From positions 558,001 through 622,000 of the forward strand of contig CBDDEH010000004.1 in the NCBI GenBank assembly GCA_965226865.1: DNA of 64,000 bases, given 5' to 3'. Below, piece after piece: positions 16,760-25,343 of this stretch. Position numbers and translations under genes: made by a program. Every line of letters starts with the position of its first letter. Positions within the stretch are counted from its first letter, which is position 1. Below the pieces are notes generated by a model, which was given only the letters and a program-made list of their open reading frames with translations, had not been told where the DNA came from and ran no database searches. Origin of the DNA: CBDDEH01 sp965226865 (lineage in GTDB: Bacteria > Chloroflexota > Dehalococcoidia > Lucifugimonadales > JAGWBF01).

Positions 16760-18400
16760 TCCACCGAAGGACACCGATGGACGGCGTGAGGAAAGCGGAA
16801 GGGGGGTGAGGGAGCTACAGGGGAAATAGCCTGGGTTCCATTTGGGGTGGGAGGTCGGCGGACGGTCTTCATCGCCGCACAGGGGCCCCTAAGGCCCTAT
16901 GCGGGAGCTGCGATGCGCGGGATGGCGAGAGGATACGCAGCAGGGGACTCTCGCGACCGGGGTGGCGCGAGATTGCGGGGACGTTGGGTCAGTTGCAGGC
17001 TGGCCGTCAGGCCGGGAACGGAATGGCTTGCAGCCGGGCCAAGGCGCGACTGAACTGGGTTTCCCAAGGCCAGCGCCGGGGAAGATGCAGGGTCAATCGG
17101 CGTGCCGAGCGGGTGATCCGTCCGGCCAAGGCAAAGACCCGTCGTCTGAGGGTCTTGGTGGTCACGATCTGCTGACCCAGGCCGATGCGGGCTGTCCAGC
17201 GGGCCAGGTTGTGCGCCATCACCTGGACCGCCAGCCAGGCGCCGTTGGCGGCGAAGCGGCCCGAGGGGAGATGGTTCAGCCCCACGCCGTACTTGAGGTC
17301 GCGTATGGCATTCTCGATCTCGGCGTGGCGGCGATGGTCAGCCTCCAGTTCGAGCAACTCCCCGTCCCGGTCGGTGATGAAGCCGTGATAGCTGTATTTG
17401 GCGAAGAGGGCGAGCTGGGAACCGGGCGTCGGCTTCACCCGCCGGACGATGAGCCGTACCGGCGCGGCGTCCGCCTCGGCCTGGAAGGGGGTGCAGGTGG
17501 TCTCGGCCACATCGGCGGCGCCGTCCATCCAGTAAGGAATCGGCGTCCAGGCATCTTCGGGTATCGCCTCGATGAGATTCCGCAGGCGGGCGCGCTGGCG
17601 GATGGCGATGGAGAAGCGGACATCCATCCGGCGGCAGACGGCGACCACGGCGTGGGTATAGAAGCCGCTGTCGGCCCGCACCGTGAGTTGTCCCCTGGCC
17701 CCGCCGTAGCGCACCCGTCCCACCGTCTCACGCAGGAAGTGGGCGGCGCCGCGGGCGGTGTTGGCCCGGCCCTCGCGCAGCCGGGACATCAGCACGTCTC
17801 CGGTGCCGGCGGCGATGGCCAGCAGCGGGTGGTAGCCGCGGGCGCCGGTATAGCCGTGGTGGCGCGCGCCCTCCTTGGCCAGTCCGTAGGTCTCGCAGAT
17901 GGTGGAATCGAGGTCGATGGTGAACGGCGCGTCGCCGGGTCCCGCCCCGGCCTGCCAAGCCCGGGCCAGCAACTCGCGGCTCACCCGGTCCAGTTGACGG
18001 ACGTGGCCCCACCGGAAGCTGCGCAGGAAGGTGCCCAGGGTGGATGGCGCCTTAGCCGTGCCGCCCAGGGTGCAGGCCGTCCCCCCGGTGCGCAACACAT
18101 CGGCGTCGTCAATGCAGTCGCCCCCAGCCAGCGCAGACGCCACCAGCGTCATCATCTTGTCGCTCGTGTTCGCCCGCCCCGGGGCATCGCCCAGGTCGAG
18201 GCGCTGCCGGACGAGTTCGGGCAGGCCGAGGTGCCGCGCCAGGGTGGCGGGAAGGATCAGCCCGGCATTGGCCACCAGGCGGCGGTCGTCGAAGAGGATG
18301 CGGATACGGTCGGGGTGGTTCTGTGGCAGCATCTATTGGGTGCTCCTTGTTTCCGGGCGGGTTTCTGTTCCAAAACCATTATCCCAGATTCAGAGGAGCA
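16760..18400 (-). mobile_element. IS1380-family insertion sequence (ends not resolved)
   Basis: The element is defined by its transposase; about 250 bp to its left and about 70 bp to its right are non-coding. I could not find a convincing matching pair of terminal repeats or a target duplication, so the limits are approximate. GGGTGCTCCT (near 18340) and AGGAGCACCC (near 18394) form an inverted repeat just upstream of the transposase start and may be part of the right end or a regulatory hairpin. Confidence 0.6.
17007..18332 (-). CDS. IS1380-family transposase
   Basis: 441-residue DDE transposase of the IS1380/DDE_Tnp_1_4 type. Signatures are a first Asp in FTIDLDSTICETYG (about residue 135), the GYHPLLAIAAGTGDVLMSRL block, a second Asp in LTVRADSGFYTHAVV (about 218) and the Glu region HAEIENAIRDLKYGVGLNHL (about 335). 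ATG start, and no frameshift is visible, so it may be active. GC content is higher than in its neighbours. The opposite strand is open almost throughout, which creates a long spurious plus-strand frame. Confidence 0.93.
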   Translation of the reverse strand: MLPQNHPDRIRILFDDRRLVANAGLILPATLARHLGLPELVRQRLDLGDAPGRANTSDKMMTLVASALAGGDCIDDADVLRTGGTACTLGGTAKAPSTLGTFLRSFRWGHVRQLDRVSRELLARAWQAGAGPGDAPFTIDLDSTICETYGLAKEGARHHGYTGARGYHPLLAIAAGTGDVLMSRLREGRANTARGAAHFLRETVGRVRYGGARGQLTVRADSGFYTHAVVAVCRRMDVRFSIAIRQRARLRNLIEAIPEDAWTPIPYWMDGAADVAETTCTPFQAEADAAPVRLIVRRVKPTPGSQLALFAKYSYHGFITDRDGELLELEADHRRHAEIENAIRDLKYGVGLNHLPSGRFAANGAWLAVQVMAHNLARWTARIGLGQQIVTTKTLRRRVFALAGRITRSARRLTLHLPRRWPWETQFSRALARLQAIPFPA

Positions 18401-18416
18401 CCCGCTGGCTTCTTCA

Positions 18417-19811
18417 ATGGCTGTCCCCAAGGCCGTCCTTCGGTGGATTCGGGGTTACGAAGAACCCGACGACCAGGATATTAACCTCGGGTGGTCGGAA
18501 ATCGAGGACTCGACCAACAAGGCGCGTGAAGAGCTGCTAGCTCTCCAGAAGACTAGGGCTGAATCAGCCCAGGTCAGAGCACAGGCTCGGGAAGTCCTGG
18601 ACCGGGTTGAAGATACCCAGGACCAAGTTGAACAGGTCATGGGACGGGCACGCAATACTTTCAGTAAAGCTCTGGCCCTGAACCCGGAAGCCCTAAAGTC
18701 CTTGGCATCTACCGTCAGGACTCTTGAGGAGGCCATTAAAACTCAGCGCCGACTTCGGCAGCTCACACGGCAACAAGCCGAAGAGGAAGTCGAATGGGCC
18801 CGCCAAGAAGCTACCGACGCGCTTTTGAACGCACTAAACGCGGTTCGGAGGGCAAGTAACTACGTAAGTCGTGAGCTTGAGGAGTCGAAGCGTATTACAT
18901 CGACGGCGGAGTCTCTTAAGGAGTCTTCTCAAGACGAGCTCGAACGTGCCGAGAGAATCCTGTCGGACGCCGAGGCACTGGTAAGACGGGAGGCTCGAAG
19001 ACTGTTGGATGAACCCTGGACTGCCGGCAGAACTCCTTCCAGAGAAACAGTTGTGCCGTCGAGGCGCAGGACCCGGGATACCAAGCCAAGGCGCACCACA
19101 GGGAAACCTCGTCTCCCAGAGGATAGGCCCGTAGTGTCTGCGCAGCAGCAGAAGCCTTCGGAGGCTGTACCCAAAGAACCGAGCTCAATATCCTCGGAGC
19201 CCTTGACCCAGCCATCCAACGCAGTGTCTCCTGGGGATTTAGAGTCAGCCTTAAACGAGTTTCTGAGATCGGTCGAGGGTGGAGGTCCAGAACATTCAAT
19301 GGAAGAGGAGCTGGTTGAGGTTCCTCGCGAACAATCAGAGGATCTTTCTTCTGGCGAACTGGACTCACTAAAGAAAGAGTTGGAGTCGTTTAAGTCTCAA
19401 GAGGCCGATGCAGTGACTCAGCCTGAAGTGCAAGAGGAGAATTTATCCGAGACTATCGGAGACCTTCAACAACCTCCCACCGAAACAGAGAAGGAGTTTA
19501 GGGACCAGCTTCTCGAAAAGCTTGGCGATACCCTGGGTGGGTCACAGCCCGATCAAAACCTTGCGCCTGAAGTCTCGGCGACGCCAAATCTTGAAGCGGC
19601 GGAGAAGACGCTTACCCTTGAACCGATGGGGGGTGAACAAACTTCGAGTGGCCAGCCATCCCTCGTCGAGGCAAGCTATAAAGGAACCCTTTATATAGTA
19701 GTCGCACCCCCACCAGACCAAGCGGCGTTGACTTTCCTCTGGGATGTCATAGACTCGGTGGCCGGAGTCGGGAAACTGACCGCGCACTCTGGCGGACGGC
19801 TCAGGAGATGA
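18417..19811 (+). CDS. Coiled-coil protein with C-terminal alpha/beta domain, frameshifted near the end
   Basis: The ATG at 18417 (MAVPKAVLRWIRGYEEPDDQ) opens a protein rich in heptad-like helices over about residues 25-205 (TRAESAQVRAQAREVLDRVE, LTRQQAEEEVEWARQEATDA). An acidic, Ser/Pro-rich linker follows, then a small folded domain starting YKGTLYIVVAPPPDQAALT. The frame stops at 19811, but the adjacent frame carries on DGSGDEFTLDMGDEPLVTED to a stop at 19938, completing the C-terminal domain. An extra G near 19790 explains the break. A similar YxGxLxLVVxPPxD domain occurs in Dehalococcoidia secretion/pilus-type proteins, by recollection. Function unknown. Confidence 0.65.
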   Translation: MAVPKAVLRWIRGYEEPDDQDINLGWSEIEDSTNKAREELLALQKTRAESAQVRAQAREVLDRVEDTQDQVEQVMGRARNTFSKALALNPEALKSLASTVRTLEEAIKTQRRLRQLTRQQAEEEVEWARQEATDALLNALNAVRRASNYVSRELEESKRITSTAESLKESSQDELERAERILSDAEALVRREARRLLDEPWTAGRTPSRETVVPSRRRTRDTKPRRTTGKPRLPEDRPVVSAQQQKPSEAVPKEPSSISSEPLTQPSNAVSPGDLESALNEFLRSVEGGGPEHSMEEELVEVPREQSEDLSSGELDSLKKELESFKSQEADAVTQPEVQEENLSETIGDLQQPPTETEKEFRDQLLEKLGDTLGGSQPDQNLAPEVSATPNLEAAEKTLTLEPMGGEQTSSGQPSLVEASYKGTLYIVVAPPPDQAALTFLWDVIDSVAGVGKLTAHSGGRLRR

Positions 19812-19950
19812 GTTCACCCTTGACATGGGTGATGAACCTCTTGTGACGGAAGACCTACTAAGACGTATACCGGGGTCTCAAATAACGGCCCTGGGGCCTG
19901 ACCGTATCCAGATAAGATTAGCCCTCCCCACCGAATAGGGCGGACTCCCT

Positions 19951-20601
19951 CTAACGGCCGTAACTCTCCTTCAGGTACGTAAGCACCGCGCTGACACGGG
20001 GGTGAATTGCGTCCGCCTGATGCAAGTGCAGCTCCTGATATATCGCGTTGATGTAATTTTCGACTGATTTGTTTCCAAGTACCAGCTCTCCGGCAATGGC
20101 CGCGTTAGTGTAGCCTTGGGCCATTAACGCCAGCACTTCTTGTTGTCGCGGTGTAAGCTTTGAAACAGCGGAACCTTGTCGGGGCCTGAGGCCACTGACT
20201 ACGTCGGGGTCCAACACCACCAGGCCTGCTGCCGAGCCCTCAATCGCCCGACCCAGCGCCGATGCGTCTCCCACCGATTGCTTCAGAAGGTATGACCACC
20301 CTGATGCCTCGTCGGCTGAGAGGTTGCTGATATATTCCTTGTCCTTGTGGGCCGAGAGGATCACTATGCCCACGTCGCGATTCTTCTCCTTGATCGTTCG
20401 GCCCGCTTCGATACCATTAGGCTCGCTGCCCAGTTCGATATCCATCAAGATGACGTCCGGCTTTAGCTCTTCTGCCATTTGAATAGCGGCGCTTCCGTTG
20501 TCAACCGCATCGACAACTTCCAGATTCTGCATTGCGGATAGCGAGATCTTCAACATGTCCCTGAGAAGACCCTCATCCTCTACGATCATGATCTTTATCA
20601 T
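19951..20601 (-). CDS. NarL/FixJ-type response regulator
   Basis: 216 residues. The N-terminal receiver domain has the acidic pair in IMIVEDEGLLRDM, the phospho-acceptor Asp in PDVILMDIELGSEPNG (about 53) and IVILSAHKDKEY. The C-terminal LuxR-type HTH reads LTPRQQEVLALMAQGYTNAA and NKSVENYINAIYQEL. It should switch transcription after phosphorylation by a histidine kinase, but no kinase gene is in the window, so it is an orphan. It converges on the coiled-coil gene and is divergent from the pilin-like locus, which it might control (inference from position only). Confidence 0.9.
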   Translation of the reverse strand: MIKIMIVEDEGLLRDMLKISLSAMQNLEVVDAVDNGSAAIQMAEELKPDVILMDIELGSEPNGIEAGRTIKEKNRDVGIVILSAHKDKEYISNLSADEASGWSYLLKQSVGDASALGRAIEGSAAGLVVLDPDVVSGLRPRQGSAVSKLTPRQQEVLALMAQGYTNAAIAGELVLGNKSVENYINAIYQELHLHQADAIHPRVSAVLTYLKESYGR

Positions 20602-21062
20602 ATTCAGTCCCTTTTTATTACTATGGAAACGAAGCCTATTCTATAAATGTTGCACCGGAAAAGCAACATGATGGCCCCACCAGGCCTCTCGCCAATACCT
20701 GTTCAGCCTCGCGGTTCCCGGGTGTGAGGGTCGTTTCATGGCCTGTGATATCACACTGACAGAGCAGGGTGCCACCATACCGGTACCTCACCAAGGAACT
20801 CCCGGTTCCTAGGTGCTGCCACCAACTCCAGCCATAAGCGTGCATTTCGTTACATGGGTGGCAATCCTGTGTGACACGCATCCACCCGTCCCTACACTGA
20901 TTTCTAGACGTTTTGTGCTGGCCCCAGTGCGAGGGAACCAGGAAGGGGCATCGAAAGGAGGGACTAATGTAGTGGCGGACAGACGCTATATGTGGGGATT
21001 CCACAAAGGCTAAATACGAAGAAAAACCCAGGAACAGGGAATACAAGAGGAGGAAACATTCG
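20602..21062. other. 461-bp stretch without a recognisable gene
   Basis: Between the response regulator and the pilin-like gene. It contains the palindrome GTGATATCAC, the inverted repeat AGGAACTCCCGGTTCCT, other GC-rich pairings, and a strong ribosome-binding site AGAGGAGG (21046-21053) just before the pilin ATG. An open minus-strand frame exists, but its composition (many Cys, His, Trp) matches no family I know. It may be a long untranslated leader or hold an undetected RNA element. Confidence 0.4.
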
Positions 21063-21171
21063 ATGAAACGCGACCTACTAAAGTTTAATAGCGATGAGCG
21101 AGGCATCACAGGACTAGAAACTGCCATCGTATTGATCGCTTTCGTCGTGGTTTCTCAAGTGGACCCCATCA

Positions 21172-22083
21172 TCAGGACAGCGGTGAGGCTAAAATAAGAG
21201 AGTCTACCGCTGGGGTGTCTCGTAAACCTTCATCCGATGGTAAGGCTGGTGGAAGTTCCAGTAAACACCTTTGTGGGCTCACTGCATGGAACACCTGACC
21301 CGGTGACCGATAGCCCAGGGCTTGATGGGGCCGCTCTTGGTTGTAGAAGGCCAGATAAGCCCCAATCCCCTTTCTGGCCTCAGTCCCATTTTGGTATGCC
21401 TTCAGGTACACCTCCTCGTACTTGATGCTGCGCCACAGCCGTTCCACGAAGACGTTGTCCATGCACCGGCCCCTGCCGTCCATGCTCACTTGAACGCCTT
21501 GCGCCAGCAGCATGCTGGTGAAGGCCTCGCTGGTGAACTGGCTGCCCTGGTCGGTGTTGAAGATCTGTGGCCGACCCTTGCTCAAGGCCTCTTCCAGAGC
21601 CGCAACACAGAAGTCTACCTCCAGGGTGTTGGACAGCCGCCAGGCCAGCACGTAGCGGCTGTGCCAGTCCATGATGGCCACCAAGTAGAGGAAACCCCGA
21701 GCCATGGGTATGTAGGTGATGTCGGTGGCCCACACCTGGTTGACCCGGTTGATCTCCAGCCCCCTGAGCAAGTACGGATAGACCTTATGCCCTGGGTTTG
21801 GCTTGCTGGTGTTGGGACGCCGGTAGATGGCCTCCAGGCCTATCAGCTGCATCAGCCGGCGGACCCGCTTGCGGTTGACCTGGTGTCCGTGATTTCTGAG
21901 CCAGGCAGTCATCCTTCTGGAGCCGTAGAAAGGTGTCTTCAGGTACTGTTGGTCTATGAGGGCCATCAACTCCAAGTCCTCGGCGCCGGCCTCGGTTGGC
22001 AGGTAGTACAACGCGGAGCGGCTGATACCCAGCAACGCGCACTGGCGCACCAGAGACAGCTTCGGTTCTTCTCGGTCAATCAT
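21172..22083 (-). CDS. IS3-family transposase OrfB
   Basis: Integrase-type catalytic subunit. The start is set at the ATG of MIDREEPKLSLVRQCALLGI; the frame is open further upstream to 22221. Visible are YGSRRMTAWLRNHGHQVNRK (HTH_21 block), the first catalytic Asp in NQVWATDITYIPMARGF, the second in IFNTDQGSQFTSEAFT and the Glu in DNVFVERLWRSIKYEEVYL. The last 15 or so codons extend past the usual end into the IS terminus. Length about 303 residues, core intact. Confidence 0.9.
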   Translation of the reverse strand: MIDREEPKLSLVRQCALLGISRSALYYLPTEAGAEDLELMALIDQQYLKTPFYGSRRMTAWLRNHGHQVNRKRVRRLMQLIGLEAIYRRPNTSKPNPGHKVYPYLLRGLEINRVNQVWATDITYIPMARGFLYLVAIMDWHSRYVLAWRLSNTLEVDFCVAALEEALSKGRPQIFNTDQGSQFTSEAFTSMLLAQGVQVSMDGRGRCMDNVFVERLWRSIKYEEVYLKAYQNGTEARKGIGAYLAFYNQERPHQALGYRSPGQVFHAVSPQRCLLELPPALPSDEGLRDTPAVDSLILASPLS

Positions 22084-22387
22084 GGCCCGGCGTTGGGACC
22101 GGCTCACAACCCGAAGCTCCGTGACAAAAATCCCGTTCCACCTTGAGCTGCCCAATCTGTTGGTAGATCTGGGCAGTGAGGACCTCTTGGTCCTTCTCCT
22201 GACGTCCAGCACCATTTTCAAAGAGGTGCGGCGCCCCCTGAGTCAAGGCCTTCTTCCAGGCATGGATCTGGCTCGGGTGGACTTCAAACCGGCTGGCCAG
22301 CTCTGCAATGGTGTGCTCCCCTTGGAGCGCGGCCAAAGCCACTTTGGCCTTGAAGACTGGGCTGTGCTTCTTACGTGTTTGCTTCAT
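22076..22387 (-). CDS. IS3-family transposase OrfA
   Basis: 103 residues beginning MKQTRKKHSPVFKAKVALAA with the HTH ELASRFEVHPSQIHAWKKAL and the coiled segment TAQIYQQIGQLKVERDF. After that point the sequence departs from the family and runs out of frame (CHGASGCEP...). The two alternative frames each carry part of the expected continuation (FLSRSFGL, then SRSQRRAMIDREEP), so small indels have probably damaged the orfA-orfB junction. Confidence 0.85.
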   Translation of the reverse strand: MKQTRKKHSPVFKAKVALAALQGEHTIAELASRFEVHPSQIHAWKKALTQGAPHLFENGAGRQEKDQEVLTAQIYQQIGQLKVERDFCHGASGCEPVPTPGHD

Positions 22388-22573
22388 GTCCTGCTCCTTG
22401 TTTCCGTCCTATTTTAGGAGCGGGACTCTCTCTTAGCCACCTGTCCGAATTTTGGGGTCCACCTCAGGTATCCCTTGCGGCTTCCGTTGAGGAAGTAAGC
22501 GCCGAGGAACTGGCCGAGGAAATGCGGTCGTTCATGTCCGAATTCCAGATAGAGTAGCGGTGGCTTATACGTT

Positions 22574-24256
22574 ATGAGTGTTGCGATCCCGTGGATAGGC
22601 TTCATGTCCACTTTGTTGGTAATCATGTGGGCTGCCTCGAGTGGACTCCTGAGTATGTTTACCGACCATTCTAATGCGTTTAGAAATGCTCAGGAAGTGC
22701 AAGCGGAGAGACTACATACCCGGATCTCGGTCGATTCGACCGATGTTTCCATAATCAATGAAAGTGGAGGGAAATGTTTTACGTCCTATCTTGTCGTCGA
22801 CACTAAAGTGGGCAACTCGGGTGACGAGCCCATTGAGGAATTCGCAGACGTAGACCTGGTTTTGGCCTACACCAGCGATTCCGGCGCCAAGGTCTCGGAA
22901 CACCAGAAATATGTGTCCTCGAACGTTTTAGACGACCAATGGACCGTTCAGAGCATAAGCCCGGACAACTTCGGCACCAACATATGGGACCCAGAAGAAA
23001 CGGCGACTCTGAGGGCCAGGCCAAGTCCACTGCCGCAGACCGGCAGTCTGGGCACAGTTCTCCTGGCCGCACCTCAGGGAGTTACAGACTCCGCCTACGT
23101 GGACTTCGACTACAACATGCCTATTAGCAACGACTGCCGTTATCTCCACAACAATCCCACGCCAGCGACTGGAGACACCGATCGCCAGTTCGGGCTGCCG
23201 GTAGACAAGACAGTTCCAACTAGTACCACTCTGTATAACTATGACCAGGACGTCGACGCCAACCCTGGGAGAACCATAGCCAAAGCAGGTGCTGGCCCGG
23301 GGGAGACTGATCCAGCCAAGTACCAGACATGGAGGACAGCAGTCCTCTCGGAGCCCTTGACGCTCGAATATCCCGTTGCGGTTGACTTGTGGGCGGCATC
23401 TCAAGGGTACCAGTTGAGTAAGCTGGGCATAGTAACAGTATTTTTCAGGGATTACGACGGCAGCACATATACCGAGATCGGCCAGGGGACAATGTTCTCT
23501 ACCGACTGGCAGGATGGGTCTTCAAGCTTCGTTCGAAAAACGATTTTGGTACCAAAGTTTGACTACACGGTCCCGGCGGGTAACCAGTTGGAAGTCGAAC
23601 TGGTAGTTGAAAACGCAGGAGCCTCGGAGATGTGGTTTGCGTACGACACCGAGTCGTACCAGTCCCTGGTTAACCTCTCCTATGCCACGCCTACGTACAC
23701 CACTTTCTACTATCTACACAACAATCCGACGCCACCTACGGGTAACACAAACATGCAGGCGGTATTGCCGATGGACACAACTGCGCCTACCGCCACGACT
23801 CTGTACGACTACTCCAACGATTTCAACCCTTCCGCAGCCGGCCGTACCCTACAGAAAACTTCTCAGGGAGTCAGTGAGTCATTGCTGAAGAAACACCAGG
23901 TCTGGCGGTCTGGAGCCCTGGCCGGCGACCTGGCTATTACAGGAGATGTTTCGATTGATGTCTGGGGTGCCTCCGCTAACTTTACTCAGGCCAAGACGGG
24001 AATCATCACCGTATATCTAAGAGATTACAATGGGTCGACACATACGGAAATCGGCAACGGTAGCGCATATGCTGCCGACTGGCAGGATGGCTCAGGCACG
24101 TGGGTGAAGCGTTCGATTGTGATTCCGGAGCTAAGCTATACGGTTTCTTCTGGGAACGAGCTTGAGGTATTCATGGTCGTGGAGTTGCAGGCAGGCTCCA
24201 ATATGTGGGTTGCCTACGACACTACGTCCTACACGTCTGTCCTAAAGATTCCGTAG
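22574..24256 (+). CDS. ArlF/ArlG-like membrane-anchored protein with two C-terminal repeats
   Basis: 560 residues. An N-terminal membrane helix (about 5-29) is followed by a beta-sandwich-like region with TKVGNSGDEPIEEFADVDLV, PDNFGTNIWDPEETATLRA and APQGVTDSAYVDFDY, the layout of archaellum stator proteins ArlF/ArlG. Two tandem domains of about 180 residues follow (from about 190 and 375), each starting YYLHNNPTP-like and sharing WQDGSxxxVxRxIxxP, YTVxxGNxLEV and MWxAYDTxSY. These are likely surface-exposed, carbohydrate-binding-like modules. It follows the archaellin-like gene, supporting a filament role. The arlH/I/J motor genes are not present. Confidence 0.6.
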   Translation: MSVAIPWIGFMSTLLVIMWAASSGLLSMFTDHSNAFRNAQEVQAERLHTRISVDSTDVSIINESGGKCFTSYLVVDTKVGNSGDEPIEEFADVDLVLAYTSDSGAKVSEHQKYVSSNVLDDQWTVQSISPDNFGTNIWDPEETATLRARPSPLPQTGSLGTVLLAAPQGVTDSAYVDFDYNMPISNDCRYLHNNPTPATGDTDRQFGLPVDKTVPTSTTLYNYDQDVDANPGRTIAKAGAGPGETDPAKYQTWRTAVLSEPLTLEYPVAVDLWAASQGYQLSKLGIVTVFFRDYDGSTYTEIGQGTMFSTDWQDGSSSFVRKTILVPKFDYTVPAGNQLEVELVVENAGASEMWFAYDTESYQSLVNLSYATPTYTTFYYLHNNPTPPTGNTNMQAVLPMDTTAPTATTLYDYSNDFNPSAAGRTLQKTSQGVSESLLKKHQVWRSGALAGDLAITGDVSIDVWGASANFTQAKTGIITVYLRDYNGSTHTEIGNGSAYAADWQDGSGTWVKRSIVIPELSYTVSSGNELEVFMVVELQAGSNMWVAYDTTSYTSVLKIP

Positions 24257-24274
24257 TTCATGGGAGGAATTGAT

Positions 24275-24364
24275 TTGGCAACGATGTTTGTCGGTATAGC
24301 CATGGGGGTGATGTTGATAACCCTCGCCCTGGTTATGCTGGGAGGTGGCCCCGCGGCCAAGTAA
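24275..24364 (+). CDS. Small single-pass membrane peptide
   Basis: A TTG at 24275 lies six bases after GGGAGGA and encodes 29 residues, MATMFVGIAMGVMLITLALV followed by MLGGGPAAK. Essentially one transmembrane helix. An ATG at 24260 in the same frame is an alternative start. Placed 18 bp after the ArlF-like gene, it is probably in the same transcript. Function unknown. Confidence 0.4.
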   Translation: MATMFVGIAMGVMLITLALVMLGGGPAAK

Positions 24365-24389
24365 GACTGTCCTGGTCGCTCGCCGGGCG

Positions 24390-25343
24390 TTAGGACTCGG
24401 CTATCCTGACAGGGTGGCCCTCGAGAAACGCCTGAATGTCCTCAACGGCGTCCGCAAAAAACAGCTCGTAAACCTCCCTTGTGACGTATCCGACATGAGG
24501 AGTTATGACGGTATTTTTTAAGCCTAGCAAGGGGTGGCAGGGAGGCAACGGCTCCTGATCGAACACGTCCAGCGCGGCCCCGGCTATGACTCCGTCCTGC
24601 AAGGCGTCCACCAACGCCTTCTCGTCCACGATCGGACCTCTGGAAGTATTCACAAGATATGAAGTGGGCTTCATCAATGCCAGTTCCTTCGCTCCGATAA
24701 GACCTCTGGTCCTATCGCTCAAGACCAGGTGTACAGTCAATACGTCTGAGTGGGACAGCAGATCTTCTTTGGTGACCAGCTCGACGCCGACCTCCGACGC
24801 CCTCTCTTCTGTGAGGTTCTGACTCCAGGCGATCACCGACATTCCGAACGCCGCGCCTATGGTTGCTACCTGCGAACCAAGGTTACCCAGGCCCATCACA
24901 CCAAGAACCTTGCCCCGCAGGTCGATTCCGATACCTGTCTGCCAGCTTCCGCCACGCGTTGCCGCGTCTTCCGCAGGAATACTTCGGACCAACGCTAGAA
25001 TCAGCCCCCAGGTGAGCTCCACGGTGGAATAGCCGTGGCTACGCGTGTTGCAGACCAGGATGCCGAGCTCTGTGGCTGCCCGCACGTCTATCGCATGGTT
25101 TCGCCTGCCGGTGCTCACCAGAAGTCTGAGCTTTGGAAGTCTTTCCAGTAAGGTTCGCGGGAATGGAGTCCGCTCTCTCATCGCAACGACTATGTCGAAG
25201 TCCAGTAGCCGCTCCACTACGGAGTCCGGACCCGCAAGGTTGTCGTGGAAAACCTCCACCTTCGTTCCGTCTGGGAGGACACTCCAGTCCGCCAGATTCA
25301 GCGCGACCTTCTGATAGTCATCCAAGACTGCGACCCTGGGCAT
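24390..25343 (-). CDS. D-2-hydroxyacid dehydrogenase
   Basis: NAD(P)-dependent enzyme reducing 2-oxoacids (phosphoglycerate/glyoxylate/hydroxypyruvate reductase superfamily). The start is taken at the ATG of MPRVAVLDDYQKVALNLADW, with GGAGG seven bases upstream; a longer open frame to 25604 has no family similarity. Motifs: VMGLGNLGSQVATIGAAFGM for the dinucleotide, NTSRGPIVDEKAL with the catalytic Arg region, GAALDVFDQEPLPP and TPHVGYVTREVYEL with the catalytic His. 317 residues. The substrate is not predictable. Confidence 0.9.
   Translation of the reverse strand: MPRVAVLDDYQKVALNLADWSVLPDGTKVEVFHDNLAGPDSVVERLLDFDIVVAMRERTPFPRTLLERLPKLRLLVSTGRRNHAIDVRAATELGILVCNTRSHGYSTVELTWGLILALVRSIPAEDAATRGGSWQTGIGIDLRGKVLGVMGLGNLGSQVATIGAAFGMSVIAWSQNLTEERASEVGVELVTKEDLLSHSDVLTVHLVLSDRTRGLIGAKELALMKPTSYLVNTSRGPIVDEKALVDALQDGVIAGAALDVFDQEPLPPCHPLLGLKNTVITPHVGYVTREVYELFFADAVEDIQAFLEGHPVRIAES

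Larger units (their letters stand above)
21158..22462 (-). mobile_element. IS3-family element (about 1.3 kb) inserted in the pilin-like gene
   Basis: Ends share GTGGACCCC in inverted orientation (left AGTGGACCCC, right GGGGTCCAC). CTCA flanks both sides (21154-21157 and 22463-22466); a 3-bp TCA duplication is an alternative reading. Transposase genes lie on the minus strand. The orfA-orfB junction looks altered, so activity is doubtful. Confidence 0.85.
21063..22557 (+). pseudogene. Archaellin/type IV pilin-like gene interrupted by an IS3 element
   Basis: An ATG at 21063, nine bases after AGAGGAGG, starts MKRDLLKFNSDERG followed by ITGLETAIVLIAFVVV. This is a class III signal peptide (cleavage expected after Gly14) and the hydrophobic N-terminal helix typical of archaellins. 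The IS enters after codon 31. Removing it with one CTCA copy gives an open frame ending VEEVSAEELAEEMRSFMSEF at 22557, about 60 residues in total. That is much shorter than a full archaellin, so either it was always a mini-pilin or sequence was lost with the IS. The ArlF-like gene follows 16 bp later. Confidence 0.6.

Noticed and set aside
16899..18416. Long plus-strand open frame running into the coiled-coil gene (970 codons in all)
   Set aside because: Its first half is the exact antisense of the IS1380 transposase and its composition (Gly/Ala/Arg/His-rich, no family) is a GC shadow; the real gene begins at ATG 18417.
20611..20900. c-di-GMP (GEMM) riboswitch before the pilin-like locus
   Set aside because: The region lacks the conserved GEMM core and tetraloop-receptor sequence on either strand.
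20636..21127. Minus-strand frame over the response regulator-pilin gap
   Set aside because: Odd composition, no recognisable domain, overlaps the pilin gene start and its ribosome-binding site; treated as non-coding.
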